Assembly: GCF_013368755.1 (NCBI RefSeq)
Contig: NC_049565.1
Span: forward strand, 4,898,001 to 4,962,000
DNA: 64,000 bases
Direction of reading: 5' to 3'
Source: Talaromyces rugulosus
Taxonomy: Eukaryota; Ascomycota; Eurotiomycetes; Eurotiales; Trichocomaceae
Shown in pieces: positions 23,016 to 34,636 of the stretch. The notes under the pieces were generated by a model that did no database searches, was not told where the DNA came from, and saw only the letters and a program-made list of their open reading frames with translations. A program made the position numbers and the translations under genes. Numbering within the stretch: the stretch's first letter is position 1; every line of letters begins with the position of its first letter.

Positions 23016-23594
23016 TCATGTGCGAGGTTTCGCGAAGGTAGTATCTTCTTCTGTATCATTGCACACGTCTGGCTGCAGACTTGTTGCGGTACTAGCCTGG
23101 GTACTTGGCACCAAATCAAACGCCGCAAAGTGACCAACATTATCTGCCGGCCTCGAGCAACGAAGGGTCTCGATCTCATCCGTGAGTTCCTGCACATGGC
23201 CATTCATCCGATCAAGCGTCCGTCGTTGTTCATGGTGGCAGTGGAGTAGTTTGGCGTGTTCTTCTTCAAGGCTACTTAGTTGTGCTTCCAAAGTCTTGAT
23301 ACGATTATCCTTGCGCTCGCGAAATGCGCGTTGCGATGCTCGGTTCTGGGCACGGCGTCTCTGCAAATAGCAAAACAGGAGAAGGGTTAGTTCAACACAA
23401 TCTAAGAAAGATAAATCCACACAGAAAAACTTCGTTTGCTTTCTAACATTATCAGTCTTTGCAATTAATTCGGCTGGGTCGGAGTCTTGCAGTTTATCCT
23501 GGCTTTCAATGCAAGGTAGCTTTATGAGCGAAGTTTCCAAAGAGGGGTGCCCGCTGGAGTGAGAATGCTCAGATATTGCCAGGCCAAAGGCCAT
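23016..23594 (-). CDS. bZIP transcription factor
   Basis: The start is the ATG at 23594 (MAFGLAISEHSHSSG). The basic region reads RRRAQNRASQRAFRERK, the fungal AP-1-like class, followed by a leucine zipper of about four heptads (IKTLEAQLSSLEEEHAKLL). An intron with a strong branch site (ACTAACC) and TTGCAG acceptor ends at 23361, just before the basic region. Its donor is either GTTAGA at 23447 (87 bp) or GTGGAT at 23420 (60 bp). Both keep the frame, giving 163 or 172 residues; unspliced, the frame is still open at 192 residues. It likely binds DNA as a dimer in the nucleus; the target is unknown. The Yap/AP-1 C-terminal Cys-rich domain is absent. Confidence 0.85.
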   Translation of the reverse strand: MAFGLAISEHSHSSGHPSLETSLIKLPCIESQDKLQDSDPAELIAKTDNVRKQTKFFCVDLSFLDCVELTLLLFCYLQRRRAQNRASQRAFRERKDNRIKTLEAQLSSLEEEHAKLLHCHHEQRRTLDRMNGHVQELTDEIETLRCSRPADNVGHFAAFDLVPSTQASTATSLQPDVCNDTEEDTTFAKPRT

Positions 23595-26392
23595 TGCATT
23601 GTCCGGATAAACAAACAGCTCATTATATGGATAGTTAGTGGGGGTGCCAACGTTTGAGGGCTATTGTTTTCATACAAATGAAGGCCTTGGAGTTGAAGGA
23701 TTCGAAAACGATGGGGGTTCCATTTTTCGGCTTTGGATTGAGCTGGCTCTCACCACTGAGGCAGTGTTGAATAAATTTGCATCAATCGATCAGAGGCGAA
23801 ATTAACTGGAGCCGATCCGGTTATCAAGCTATATGTATAAATTGCAATAGCATTGACTAGTATACCTGGAATCATCCAACAGCAGCCGATAAAAGGGGAC
23901 AATGACTCGATTCCCTTCACCCACCATGAAGATTCCTAGTGGAATGGGTCGTTTTCTAGCTGAAGAGGAGGCTTAACCAGACGCCAGATGGGGATGGCGC
24001 TAAAGGGCAAGCGAGTCGCGCCGACCCCGCGTGTGAATAATTAGGCTTTCACGTTCTCAATGTTATCTGCGTCCTAACCAATTGGAAAATTGATGATTGC
24101 GAGCCTAGAATTGGGCTTTCTCATCAATTAGTAAGAACATAACTATTAGTTAACTAGCTAGCACTGCTTAGTGATCCTGCCAAGTTCTGATGTCTTGACA
24201 GTCTTGTCCTGAATCGGGTAGCGGAATTTGCTTGTTGACACTAAGCTTTTCTTTAGTCTCTCGCTTGGCGATGCTGTTAAATGTAGATAATAGCCGATTA
24301 CCGATCCTAAGGTATTATAATTACTATAGTCGGTGTGGGTGTTCACAGCCTTCAGGTGCATGATAATCACCAGAATGGCCAGGTGCGGTTGAGCCAGAGG
24401 ATTGTTCGGTTTTTTTTCCGGGCACAGCAATAATAATAATGCCCATCATACATCTAGAGATGCCGAAGACTGAGTGGCCGCGGAGCTGTAATGGTTGAAT
24501 CGCCTAATGGCCAGTATAAAATCTGTTGTTCCACGAACCTGAATCCAGCCCTAACATTCAGCTATATCGAGTCCGGATAGGTCACTAACCCAGGCTATCA
24601 AGACCCAAGAGTCATCTCGACTTGCGCGAGCCTTAGGCGCATGGATTTGGAATATTATTGGGCGAAGAACTCTATAATTCTATCTCCTGGATGCAGTCAC
24701 CCGAGTCGCAGTCATTTCGGTTCTCGTCCGAGCGCGAAGTAAAATTGACCAGCTTCCGATTCACACGATAATGCTGTCTTGAAGCTTGTAGCCCCAATTT
24801 GTGTGTTGTAGAGCCTTTTATGCTATCTATTGAACAACTCGAATATTTTCGAGAACACTTAATGGCATTAGGCGGACGCCCCGCTGGACAGCTGTCACCA
24901 AGGTGAAACGGGAGGCTGAAACTGTGAAACACGCTGTTCCATGGTTGGCACAAAGCCTTAATTCAGCGTGTACTCGCTGTAAGAGTAGTACGAGTGCAAC
25001 TTAACAATGCCTTGTGTGAACTCTGCTCGATAAAAAAAAGGATTCCGGCGGAATGTGTGGTGAACTCAGAAGGAGTCAGAACTGCTCTCGTGCGCGGCTG
25101 GCCCGAAGCAGCCCCTACGGAAATGATCCTTCTCTAGAACGGATTGACCAGGGGTGTCATCCATTGGGGTTTCATCGCAATTCATTGTTATAATAATAAT
25201 AATCGGGACAGAGTGCGCAATAATAACAAACCCTAGTTAGTAGCAAAAGGACAGCTGACACAATATTTCCTTTTCTGGCCAATTTCTTGATCTCTTCGAG
25301 ACGAATACTAATACCAAAGGAGCAAAAGGAGAAATAGGATACGTACTGTGTGTGGCGCGCTTCTGCCTGCGTGACGCCAAAAAATACTTCAAATTTGAAC
25401 GTTATCTTGCAGTGTGGCCAGTCGGTTTGCTCGCCGAATGGCGCCTTCTTGGGGCCTGAGAAGTGACAACCGAACGGCTGACCAGCTCTTACGTGATCTG
25501 ATCCTAGGTGTAGAAATCGAGCGAACGTCCCAGATACGTCGCAAAGAATCATCCTGTCAACTGTTATGAAATTGCAGTACTCGAGTTCCTTGGCAGATAG
25601 TAGTCGGTACTGGAGTATGGCCCATAACTAGGGGATAGTCCGTACTCCATAATAGTATATTCGAGCGAATCTCGGAGATCCGCCCGAGGCACGTGGCAAG
25701 AGACTTTCTCGGCGTTCAGGATTGTACCGAGGAATAGCCCGAGGCCAGTTCAAAATAAACGGATGCATACGAAGTTCTGCGTACAGAGAACGTGTTGCTC
25801 GGGATGGGACAGCAAGCAAGTGAACAGCTGTCATGACGCGACGGAGATTGGGACCGCGAGCTTATCTCGTCTATGTCTATCAGCGTGTGATCGCAAGCGG
25901 GGTTGTAACTTTTGGCCCCCTGCAGAATGGTGAGGTAATCAGTCACGATTCCGAGGATGTTCATGGCTCAATCCTGACCAAGTGAATAATGATGCGATGT
26001 GCCGCGAATAACAAAAATACTCGGACCGAGAAAGTCGTCGTATTGCGGAGTTTCCGTACGGCATGCGCAAGCTAGATTCGTTTCAAGAGACTGCCTGATG
26101 CGGAAACAGGTGAAACCGTCACGGTAACGATGAATCGGCAAGGGGGACTAGTCAGTAGTTGCATGTGTGACAACAGACTAAATAATTGGTTCACGGTTGG
26201 TTCTCGCTGTGGTTGGCTGGCCATGACTAGCAAGGAGCTGACTTGCAGGCTTGGTCAAGCATGCTAGTTTTCTAGAGGCAGAAGTAGCCCCTGTCTAGCT
26301 TGACGACTAGGCGTGTTTCCAGGAGACCAGCCGGTCGATCTGCACGGAGGCGGCGTCTCTCAGTGGGGAGCTGCCGAAAGCAAGCGCAATAG

Positions 26393-26702
26393 TACTCCGT
26401 AATAGGATCATTATTATTGTATGATTTGTATCGTACCCAGGCGAGAAGAGCCAGCCCGGCGCCACAATCCTTGCACTGTGCAATTTGTTTGCCCGCCTGT
26501 CCAGCAGCCATTAGTCGTATTCCGTGGTGGTGGTATGAACTCTGGCGGCGAGTTACGGCGATTATCCGCTGCATACAACCCTTGATAATGGAACAACATG
26601 ATTCATCGGCTTGTCGGACTGTCGCATTTGCTCGACAGAACCTCTTGCTCTGTGCCCTTGTGGGAGCGCTGGTATTATTATTATAGTAATACGTACTCCG
26701 TA
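26393..26702. repeat. Two TACTCCGTAATA copies in the G-alpha upstream region
   Basis: The 12-mer TACTCCGTAATA occurs at 26393-26404 and again at 26694-26705. Related TACTCCGTAC sites lie at 2319 and 3098. The core is half of a palindrome. It may be a dispersed element remnant or a binding site; sequence alone does not decide. Confidence 0.5.
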
Positions 26703-27939
26703 ATAAATCAGAATAATTCTCCGTCGCTCCCCTGTGGCCCGCGTCTTGGCAGGGTAGGGTGGAAGGCCAGCCGGTGTTCTAGTGCAGCGGGTCTGGGATC
26801 GTCAGCAGATTGCTTCAGCAGCCGTGATGTTGATTGAGGAATAATAAGGAGGAAGACGGTGCTGGTGATGGTGATGGTGAAGAATAGTAGTAGCAGTAGT
26901 AGTGCGTGCTAGTCAGAAGGCACAACATCAGCAGAAGTCAAGACATTTAGCGGCAGGCATCACGGTGGCTCCTGCCTCGTGGAAGAGCAGCGCTCGCCGC
27001 TCGCTGTTGCCGCGTGGTGGAGCTGTTGCCGTCCGTGCATCGGGGCTCATTCCAGCTGGGTCTTGGCGGCTTCCTTCCACCCTGCGTCGCGCTGAGATCT
27101 TCTTGTTCCTGTTTGGATGGTTGTACTCTTCTTGTTGTTGTTGTTATTGACGATACCTCTTGTCAAGACTCAGTTGGCAGAGCAGACACAGCGCCATAGG
27201 GAACCCCAGATACATGCCCGGCTGCGCAACCCAGCAGGTACGCCAAATACTAACCCCCATCCTCGTTTCTGCGTCCTCATCCCATGTTGCCCTGCTCGCC
27301 CAGTTCATTAGAGCATTAGAGCCGGAATAGTCAACCTGTTTGGTCGCGCAACCCAAGGTCGGCTGGCCGCGGTGTTTCGTCAAGCTCTTGGACTGGCCGA
27401 TTGGATCGTCGGTTTCCTGTTTCCTGTGTCCTGTGCAGTTCTTTGTTGCAAGTCAGCGTGTGAGACTGTCTGTTCTTGCAGCTCCCTGCAGTCGCTTTTC
27501 TCCCCCCTTGGTGCGCCCAATTCGTCCCAATCCGTCGTCCTCGCAGAAAAGGAATCGCTTTGTCCAAGCTTCAGCTGACGGGAATGGCGGGTTAGTTGCC
27601 AGATAGAGATCGGCCCATTGTCACACACATATACAACACACATGAACGTCTATTCCGAGAACATTTGTTTGCGGTGAATTGCCTGGTTGTCGAGCTCTCT
27701 TCGTTATAGCTTTTGCTCGACGCCCTTGGTTGGGATCTGACAGTCCTTTCGATTTGGCCCCCTCCCCCCGCCGTAGTGTTCGGATCGGCTCGCGCCTTGT
27801 CGACAACTCGCCTCAAGTCTGACAACAATCCGCAATCGAGGCCACCTGCTGGTACATGTGACTGAAACACATCATTATTGCATCGCACACGCTGAAATTT
27901 CCCCCCAATCAAAGCTAGGTCTCGATACACCCCATTGAA

Positions 27940-28104
27940 GTGAGTCCGTCCCTTGTCCCTACTAAATCGCGGCTCCCAAAAGAAGAAGCGCCCGTTTTCC
28001 ACCCATCTACTTTGCGACGAGCGCTTTTTTTTTATAGCCCGCTGGGAAGAGGAAAAGACTCGATTCCAACGAAAGACCATGCTAATGCTATATATTTTCG
28101 ACAG
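27940..28104 (+). other. Putative 5' UTR intron of the G-alpha gene
   Basis: A GTGAGT donor at 27940, a TGCTAATG branch-like site near 28081 and a TTTCGACAG acceptor ending at 28104 would remove 165 bp. The acceptor lies 30 bp before the start codon. Transcript data would settle it. Confidence 0.45.
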
Positions 28105-28133
28105 AGGGTTTACGCCCCGTATCAACCGCCATC

Positions 28134-29435
28134 ATGGGTTGCATGAGCTCCAAGGTTGATCCGGAGGACAAGGAGGCCCTCAAAGCCAATGCGAACATCG
28201 AAAAGCAGATTCGCACCGACAAGAAAACCTTCGATCGCACCGTCAAAATCCTTCTATTAGGTACGCCCTACGTCCGGCCTCTTTCCGGTCATGGGAGTGT
28301 TAACATGTTGGCAGGTGCCGGAGAGTCTGGAAAGTCCACCATCATTAAACAGATGCGCATTATTCATTCCGGCGGATTTCCCCAAGATGAACGAGAACAG
28401 AATCGCGCAGTTATCTACTCGAACCTCATTGTTGCCTTCAAGGTTCTTATGGACATCATGAATAACCAAAAAATCGATTTTGAAAAAGAGGACAACAAGG
28501 TGCGCCTTTCTCGTCTACGAGAAGAGCCGCAAAGACATCCAAGTCGCTAACAATTCTTCTAGTCACTGGGCCAGCTACTTCTAAAAACCGAGGCCGATGT
28601 CGACACCGATGTAGCCTTCTCCGATACCAAAATTCGAGATGCTATGAAACAGCTGTGGAGCGACGCTGGCGTCCAGAAGGCCGTCTCTCGCGGTCACGAA
28701 TTCGCTCTTCACGATAACTTGCATTAGTAAGGAGCTCGTTTTCTTTCCCTGTGTTTTGTGGCTTACGCTTTGGTAGTTTCTTTAATTCCCTCGATCGTCT
28801 ATATTCTCCCGGATGGTTACCTGACAACCAAGACATGCTTCATTCACGTTTGCGCACCACCGGTATCACCGAGACCCTCTTCGAATTAGGCCAACTAAAT
28901 TTCCGCATGATGGACGTCGGTGGTCAGAGATCGGAACGTAAGAAATGGATACACTGCTTCGAAGGCGTTCAGTGTCTGCTGTTTATGGTTGCACTATCCG
29001 GTTATGATCAAAGTCTTCTCGAGGATCAGAACGCAGTAAGTTAACTTTTCCAGTCCCTCAATGCATGCTTTCTGTTCTAATGATTGAATACAGAACCAAA
29101 TGCATGAGGCTATGATGCTTTTCGAGTCACTAGCAAATGGCGAGTGGTTTAAGAGGAAGCCCATCATACTCTTTTTGAATAAAATGGATCTTTTCAAGAA
29201 CAAACTCGCCGTATCACCCATCGACAAACACTTCCCAGACTACAGCGGCTCGCCGACTGATTTTGATGCAGCCGCCAAGTACTTTGCCGACCGATTCCGC
29301 AGCATTAATCGTATGCCAGACCGTGAGATCTACATCCACTATACCAACGCAACAGACACCACGCTCTTGAGAGCCACCATGGATTCGGTGCAAGACATGA
29401 TTATTCAGAAGAACCTGCACACGCTGATCTTATGA
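28134..29435 (+). CDS. Heterotrimeric G-protein alpha subunit, probably group II (GanA/GNA-2-like)
   Basis: Five exons (28134-28260, 28315-28499, 28563-28726, 28777-29035, 29094-29435) give 358 residues. The N-terminus MGCMSS carries the myristoylation Gly2 and palmitoylation Cys3. The P-loop is GAGESGKST (43-51). Switch I has the catalytic Arg183 and Thr186 (RLRTTG). DVGGQ places the catalytic Gln at 209. The NKMD guanine motif is at 274-277, and the TCAT motif appears as TNAT (329-332). The C-terminus is NLHTLIL, so the Cys at -4 (pertussis-toxin site, CGLI) of group I subunits is absent. It is a membrane-bound GTPase relaying receptor signals. The group II placement is by exclusion from groups I and III, not by alignment. 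Confidence 0.93.
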
Positions 29436-30165
29436 CGTTAGGCAGCCCGTCGACAGTTGTCGGCGAGGCGCCTCCTTCAACCCGGACTTCTGACCTACAC
29501 AACACGACCAACCCTTCGCCCTCAACCAAAACCAAAACCAAAACCTTTCGATTAGCTGGTGGCATTCTCACCTTTTATTTTATATTGCTTTCTTCTCTAT
29601 GTTTTCAAGATACCTTGTCACGACGACACGCTATGAGTGCATAGTGAAACATGCGGATTTCTCTTTCATCTCTACTTGATGGCGCTTTCATCGTTTTTTG
29701 CCCTATCTTGTTCTTTTTGCATTGTACACCTAATTATATGATACTTTGCCTTTTTTTTCCCTCTTCTCCTTGACTTTCTCTCCTCCCACGAACGTCTGAT
29801 GATATTTTCTTATTTCTCCTTGTATGGCCCACAGCCAACCTTTCATATCTTCGGGTGGATTTTTGATAAGTTTATAGCTCTGAGAGAAGCCTATTTGGAT
29901 ACAAATGAAAATTGAACAATAATGCTCAGTATATTAATGCGTCGCATCTAGTAGTGCGTAGATCGACAACCACGTCATGTCGGCTGCTGCCCGAGGCGGT
30001 CTTGGCGCTTATGTAACGCATCCCGTGACGCCTTGACCGCCGCGGCCAAGCCCAGTCACGCAGCAACTTCGCTCATTGTCAGTCCGTCATCCGATGCGAA
30101 AGCACATCCCCCTCATCGTGCAATAGCTACACTCTTTCCCAGAAGGAAACGACAGCATACCAATT
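29436..30165. other. Intergenic between G-alpha and mS38/COX24 gene
   Basis: The left 450 bp is T-rich with AACCAAAACC-type repeats near 29525, as expected for a 3' UTR. The right part (29950-30165) is GC-rich and likely the promoter of the next gene. No further gene is seen. Confidence 0.5.
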
Positions 30166-31294
30166 ATGCTGTCCTCCTCTCTCCGGCGTGCTGTCCGCAC
30201 GTCCACCGCATTCCCCAGTATCGTGCTTCCGTCTTCAGTCGGCGTCTGCGCCCCGGTAAACGGTGTGCTGAATACGACCACGCAACGAAGAGCACACCAA
30301 CGCCGTCTGTCATCGTCCAAACCTCCTGCGCCTCCGAGCGACGGTTCGCGACCCTTTGATACCTCGTCTCCCCAGGCCACGACTGGCAAAGCCGTAGGCC
30401 CGGCAGAGCGAGACGGCCAGCAGCGCAAGTCCGCCAAAAGGAAAGGCAAAGACAGTTCTAGCAACAATGCCAGAAACAATCAATCTTCGGCATTTTTGAA
30501 TGTCCCCAGTGTACCTTCTACCCATCATTTATCGCCACAAGGTATGTTCCGTCTTCTAGTGAAGAAAAAGTTTTTCCTCCGGTCATACTAACTGGAAAAT
30601 CTTAGATATGCATCTTGCCTCGTTTTTTTCGCTTCACCGTCCCATTTCTGTCAGCACTACCATTCCTCCTCCGATTAATGACGAAGCATTCAACGCCATC
30701 TTTGACTCGAAATCTCTGTCGCGAAGAGGGAGAGACGATGTCATGGACACATTGTCATCCACAGTGCGCTCACTAGAGAATGCTACACGCAGCCGGAACG
30801 CTGGGTCACAAGCATCATCCTCGGCAGACATGGACGTTATCCATCTCGACAACGTTTCGGAAGAGGACTTGCACACCTCTATCGGAGAGTTTGCCAAGCG
30901 ACTGGCTCCTTTCAATCCGCCCGCGGCCCCCGAGCCTTACAACGAGGAAGACCTTGCAGCAGACGATGCCCAGAATGAAATGGACTCGCCCCTCCGAACG
31001 TTTTCCACCGTCCTCACCATTCACGAGTCGGTCCACCCAGATGGCCACAAAACATACGAAGCGCACGTCTCTCCGTTCGTCCACGAAGACATGGAAGCTC
31101 CAGGTTCATCATCGGTTGAATCTGAAGAACCTAACAACGGGCTCGTCCGGAAATCGTACATTGAGCGCGTGTACAACGACAGGATGCAAGCCATCTCCGT
31201 GCGACGACAACGGAAATTGAAAATGAAGAAGCACAAGTTCAAGAAACTGTTGCGAAAAACGCGGACCCTGCGTCGCAAGCTGGATAAAGCTTGA
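30166..31294 (+). CDS. Mitochondrial mS38/COX24-domain protein (small ribosomal subunit)
   Basis: Exons 30166-30541 and 30606-31294 encode 354 residues; the 64-bp intron has a TACTAAC branch site. The N-terminus MLSSSLRRAVRTSTAFP is a typical mitochondrial presequence. A long low-complexity middle region follows. The C-terminal 35 residues form the conserved basic COX24/AURKAIP1 domain (PF08213): SVRRQRKLKMKKHKFKKLLR followed by KTRTLRRKLDKA. In yeast the homologue (Cox24/Qri5) was linked to COX1 mRNA handling, and mS38 is now known as a mitoribosomal small-subunit protein. The sequence supports this family strongly at the C-terminus only. Confidence 0.9.
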
Positions 31295-32457
31295 TTGATC
31301 GTGTATCTAGCTCGTTGCCCTTCATTTCCTTTTGTCTATTTTCCTTTGGTTTTATGAGTTCTTTCCTAATAGCATATATACATATCAGAGTGGGGCGTTT
31401 TCATCGTGTCTCTCTCTCTCCATCTCTTTTGCTGTGACTCTCTGGTGATTAACTGACTGTCTTGACATTTCGATATATGCATATGCATACGGATACATTT
31501 GGTTTAGATATACTCATGCATCCAAAATGGACACATTTTCACGGTCGGTGATCTTGTCTTTGATTTGCGGTGTGTCTGTCTACTCTTGATACCTGATCTA
31601 TGCTTTCTTTGTATTGGAGAATAGATTGCATTATTTAACTGAATAACAATTTTCGAACTATCATACTCGGTTTCACAACTTGTATGTGATACTCTTTTAA
31701 GATTGCTAGTAGTACCTGGTAGGTGACAATAATGACCGCTCATGAGCCTGCTTTTCCCAATTTAATACGTCTCATGCCATGTGTTTAAACAGACCCAAGT
31801 ACCATAAACAACATCTCAATGTCCTCGGTGAAATATCGTCAACTACTACTTAAGTTTTATCGGCCAAATCTACTGCTCACCCGCAATGTAGTACATTTGA
31901 ACACTACATATATCTACATATACTTTGAACATAAAACACAGAGCAACAAAAAGAAAGATGCTGACGATGGTGACAAAAATAACAAGGAAAGAAAGCAAGA
32001 AAAAATAGCGAATGCAGCCAAAAAATGATACATAAACATGTTCAAAATCTTGCAGATTGTTAATACATGTTTGCAGTCCAACCAACCTTGAATCTTTCTC
32101 TGATCTTCCATCAACCTCAACATTTAAAAATTCTTTTCCTTCTTTCTGTGATGTTGTTTTGATGGTGCTCAAGTACCAGACTGGGAAAAAAAAGACAGTG
32201 TTACTCTACATACTCTGCTCTCACTCCCCACTCCCTTCTCTCATGATATTGTATAAAACTCGTGAAAAAAAAGTGTTTGTAACATGCATGCCCGCGAGGA
32301 GTTTGGCCCGGGCATAAGACAAAACGGCAAAACTCCGACATATAGCTTGACTTTGTCGTTCTCGGAGTCGTCAATAATTAATGAGGCGGGGGTCGTTCGG
32401 TGACTTCAAGGAGTTTTAACTTGAATGACCCCCACCCCTGACGCGTGGTTATGCCGC
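31295..32457. other. Convergent intergenic region between mS38 and V-ATPase c genes
   Basis: AT-rich, with no coding signal. It contains CT-dinucleotide runs (about 31410-31425) and A-rich stretches (31945-32030). It holds both 3' UTRs. Confidence 0.5.
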
Positions 32458-33345
32458 TTAGCATGAGCCACTTGAGTTCGAGTTCATGAGCAAGGCAACG
32501 ATAAGACCATAAAGACCTATAGAAATTACTTGTTAGATAGGTGTCTCTTCAAGAGAAAAAGGAGGACGTACCCAAAACTTCAGCGAAAATGAGAATAAGA
32601 ATCATTCCGACATAAAGTCTCGGTTGCTGAGCCGATCCACGAACACCAGCGTCACCAACAATTCCAATAGCAAACCTTTCCAGCGTGTCAGTATCTTTCG
32701 TCACATTGTCTCAAATAGAATCAACATACCCAGCAGCCAAACCAGCAAGACCGACAGCGAGACCAGCACCAAGTTGAATGAATCCAGTGTACAGAGGGAG
32801 AGTTTGCTTCAGATCGTTTGCGATAAGGACAGACACGACGAGACCGTAGATACCAATGATACCCGCCATGACAATGGGGACAATGTCTATTTCAATGGTT
32901 AGCACGGATTGTTGCTGGCAGGAGTGCAAACCATACTCTTGACAACCAGGTCAGGTCGGAGAACGGCCATGCTGCATACACCAACGCCAGCCTTGGCGGT
33001 TCCATAGGCGGCACCAAAACATGTGAAGACAATGGCTGACGTGCAGCCAAGGGCACCAAAAAATGGCTAAAGTATTATAATCAGTTATTTTATTCGATGA
33101 ACGGTTCTGACGGTGGAGGTAGGAGATCCCCTGTTAGGCAGCGCAAGCCAGCCAAACAGGGCAGTAGAAAATCTCAGGGCGGCAGGGAATGGAAGGGTCC
33201 AACATACTGCATAGACGGGACTATTTAGAGGATATGGTTAGCGCTTGATCAGTTATATACGATAGCAGCAGGATGATGCTATTGGAGTAAGAGTCGTCGC
33301 GCCGGGGATGATGTGGAGGACACCTTACCAGAGATCGGTAGCCAT
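32458..33345 (-). CDS. vma3: V-type H+-ATPase proteolipid subunit c
   Basis: Six exons (33329-33345, 33208-33220, 32937-33066, 32730-32886, 32572-32675, 32458-32516) encode 159 residues with every junction in phase. The protein starts MATDLCPVYAPFFGALG and has four hydrophobic helices. It includes the conserved [20 protein letters not shown] and the helix-4 IFAEVLGLYG segment, whose Glu is the proton-carrying residue. It forms the rotating c-ring of the vacuolar Vo sector. Exon 2 is only 13 nt and exon 1 only 17 nt, an intron-rich arrangement for such a short protein. The tail ends NSNSSGSC. Confidence 0.96.
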
Positions 33346-34636
33346 CGCGACGGGTGTATCAAGTTTTCACGTCGGTAAAGAGGAATTCCAACTTTAAAAT
33401 AATCAGAGCGAGAGGCACTGCACTCGGACTCTGAAGACGGGGCGATGTTTTAATGAAGAGAGAGTGGGAGCTACCAGGAGTGATGCTTGGATCGAGGTTG
33501 GTGCAGGGTCAGCCGGGCGATGCTGGAGCTTACCCGCCCGGCACGTGACATTTCTTGGCATCGGGCTTGGCGTTGCCATGCCGTCAGTGCGCCTGAGTCC
33601 AGTAGAGACGTATCTTGAACTTCAATATGGTGCTTCAAGTTGTTAGGAATCACCATCAAAAGCTTCTCCAATCGCCGCGTCGCTATACTCACTCACATTC
33701 TTCCTCACCTCACCGAGTAACCGACACCAATTGCTTCCCTCTCGCATTCTCTCTACTCGACTCTCCCTTCTACTCTCGACTATAAGAAACCACGAAAACC
33801 CTTGTAAAAAAATGTTGCGCCATTTTTGGTCAAGTGGTAAAAAAGTCGTCATGAAGGCACCAGTAGCGGACTATATATTGTTTCATTCACCCACATGATG
33901 CCTCTCAAACTCCTTCTCCAAGAAGAAGCATAGGCGATCCACTTGAAATAGCATGTGTAGCTACCACTTTACCGGCATATATCAGATGAAGTCTTAATAT
34001 AGCATTTCAAACAGTCAATACTTGAAAGTATGCTATGGCCGGGCGATTTTCGAGCATGACTTACCGCCGGAAGCAGATATAATGAGTGAGATATGGGAGG
34101 CCCGTACTCGCAGTAAATATTCGAAATGGAAATTGCTTCCATATTGCGATATTTTTCCGACACCAGGGTAATAGAACACTTTTCATTTCATAAAACAATG
34201 GAACGAGTTCCGACGAGCAAGGATTCGCACAATGGGGGGACTATTTGGAGACATCGAACCTCGACGGTTGCTAGAGCTGCAGGGGTCGCCGACGTACAGT
34301 GGCTCGTTCACTCAGGGACTATTTTACAGATTGTGAACAAAGGACTTGTTTAGACTTGTTCAGACTTAATCGGGTCTGATCGGGCTTGTTCAGACTTAAT
34401 CGGACTTGGTCGGACTTGTTCAGACTCGATCGGACTTGGTCGGACTTGTGATCGGATTTGTGATTGACGTTGACATTATAGCTTCAATGCTCGGGGATAA
34501 CATTGAAATTTTCACTAGTAGTAGTCCAGTTATCCATTTATCCATCTCGAGATGGCATCCTCGAATTATTTAAACAGCAGTCAGTCACACATCCAGTCAC
34601 ACATCCAGACCCGGTTGGTATACATGTTCATCCAGG
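33346..34636. other. Divergent promoter region of V-ATPase c and MFS genes
   Basis: No gene is seen. It contains a tandem repeat (34342-34463, annotated separately) about 170 bp before the MFS start codon. The stretch 33690-33800 is CT-rich and is likely leader or core-promoter sequence for the V-ATPase gene. Confidence 0.5.
34342..34463. repeat. Imperfect tandem repeat built on GGACTTGTTCAGACTTAATC
   Basis: About six to seven degenerate copies of 10-20 bp units run through this segment, with variants such as GACTTGGTC and GACTCGATC. It is a local minisatellite in the promoter region of the MFS transporter. Confidence 0.75.

Larger units (their letters stand above)
23595..28133. other. Long gene-free region (4.5 kb) upstream of G-alpha gene
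   Basis: No domain-bearing frame is seen on either strand. It contains several TACTCCGTA-type motifs (26393-26401 and 26694-26702, both followed by AATA), trinucleotide microsatellite sequence (AGTAGT/GGTGAT, about 26855-26905) and TTATTA runs. The right end (27900-28133) is pyrimidine-rich leader sequence. A candidate 5' UTR intron runs from 27940 (GTGAGT) to 28104 (TTTCGACAG) with a TGCTAAT branch. The left end should hold the bZIP promoter. Confidence 0.55.

Noticed and set aside
11426..23594. Secondary-metabolite cluster
   Set aside because: Regulators, a transporter and a peptidase are present, but no PKS, NRPS, terpene synthase, P450 or other backbone enzyme is seen.
25172..25552. 126-codon minus-strand frame
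   Set aside because: No ordered motif; ends in Tyr/Asn runs from a TTATTA microsatellite.
27592..28125. 177-codon minus-strand frame
   Set aside because: Antisense to the leader of the G-alpha gene and without family features.
30087..30479. 130-codon minus-strand frame
   Set aside because: Antisense shadow of the first exon of the mS38/COX24 gene.
33815..33842. tRNA-like TTTTGGTCAAGTGGTA segment
   Set aside because: It resembles the 5' end of some tRNAs, but no matching anticodon arm, T arm or acceptor stem follows.
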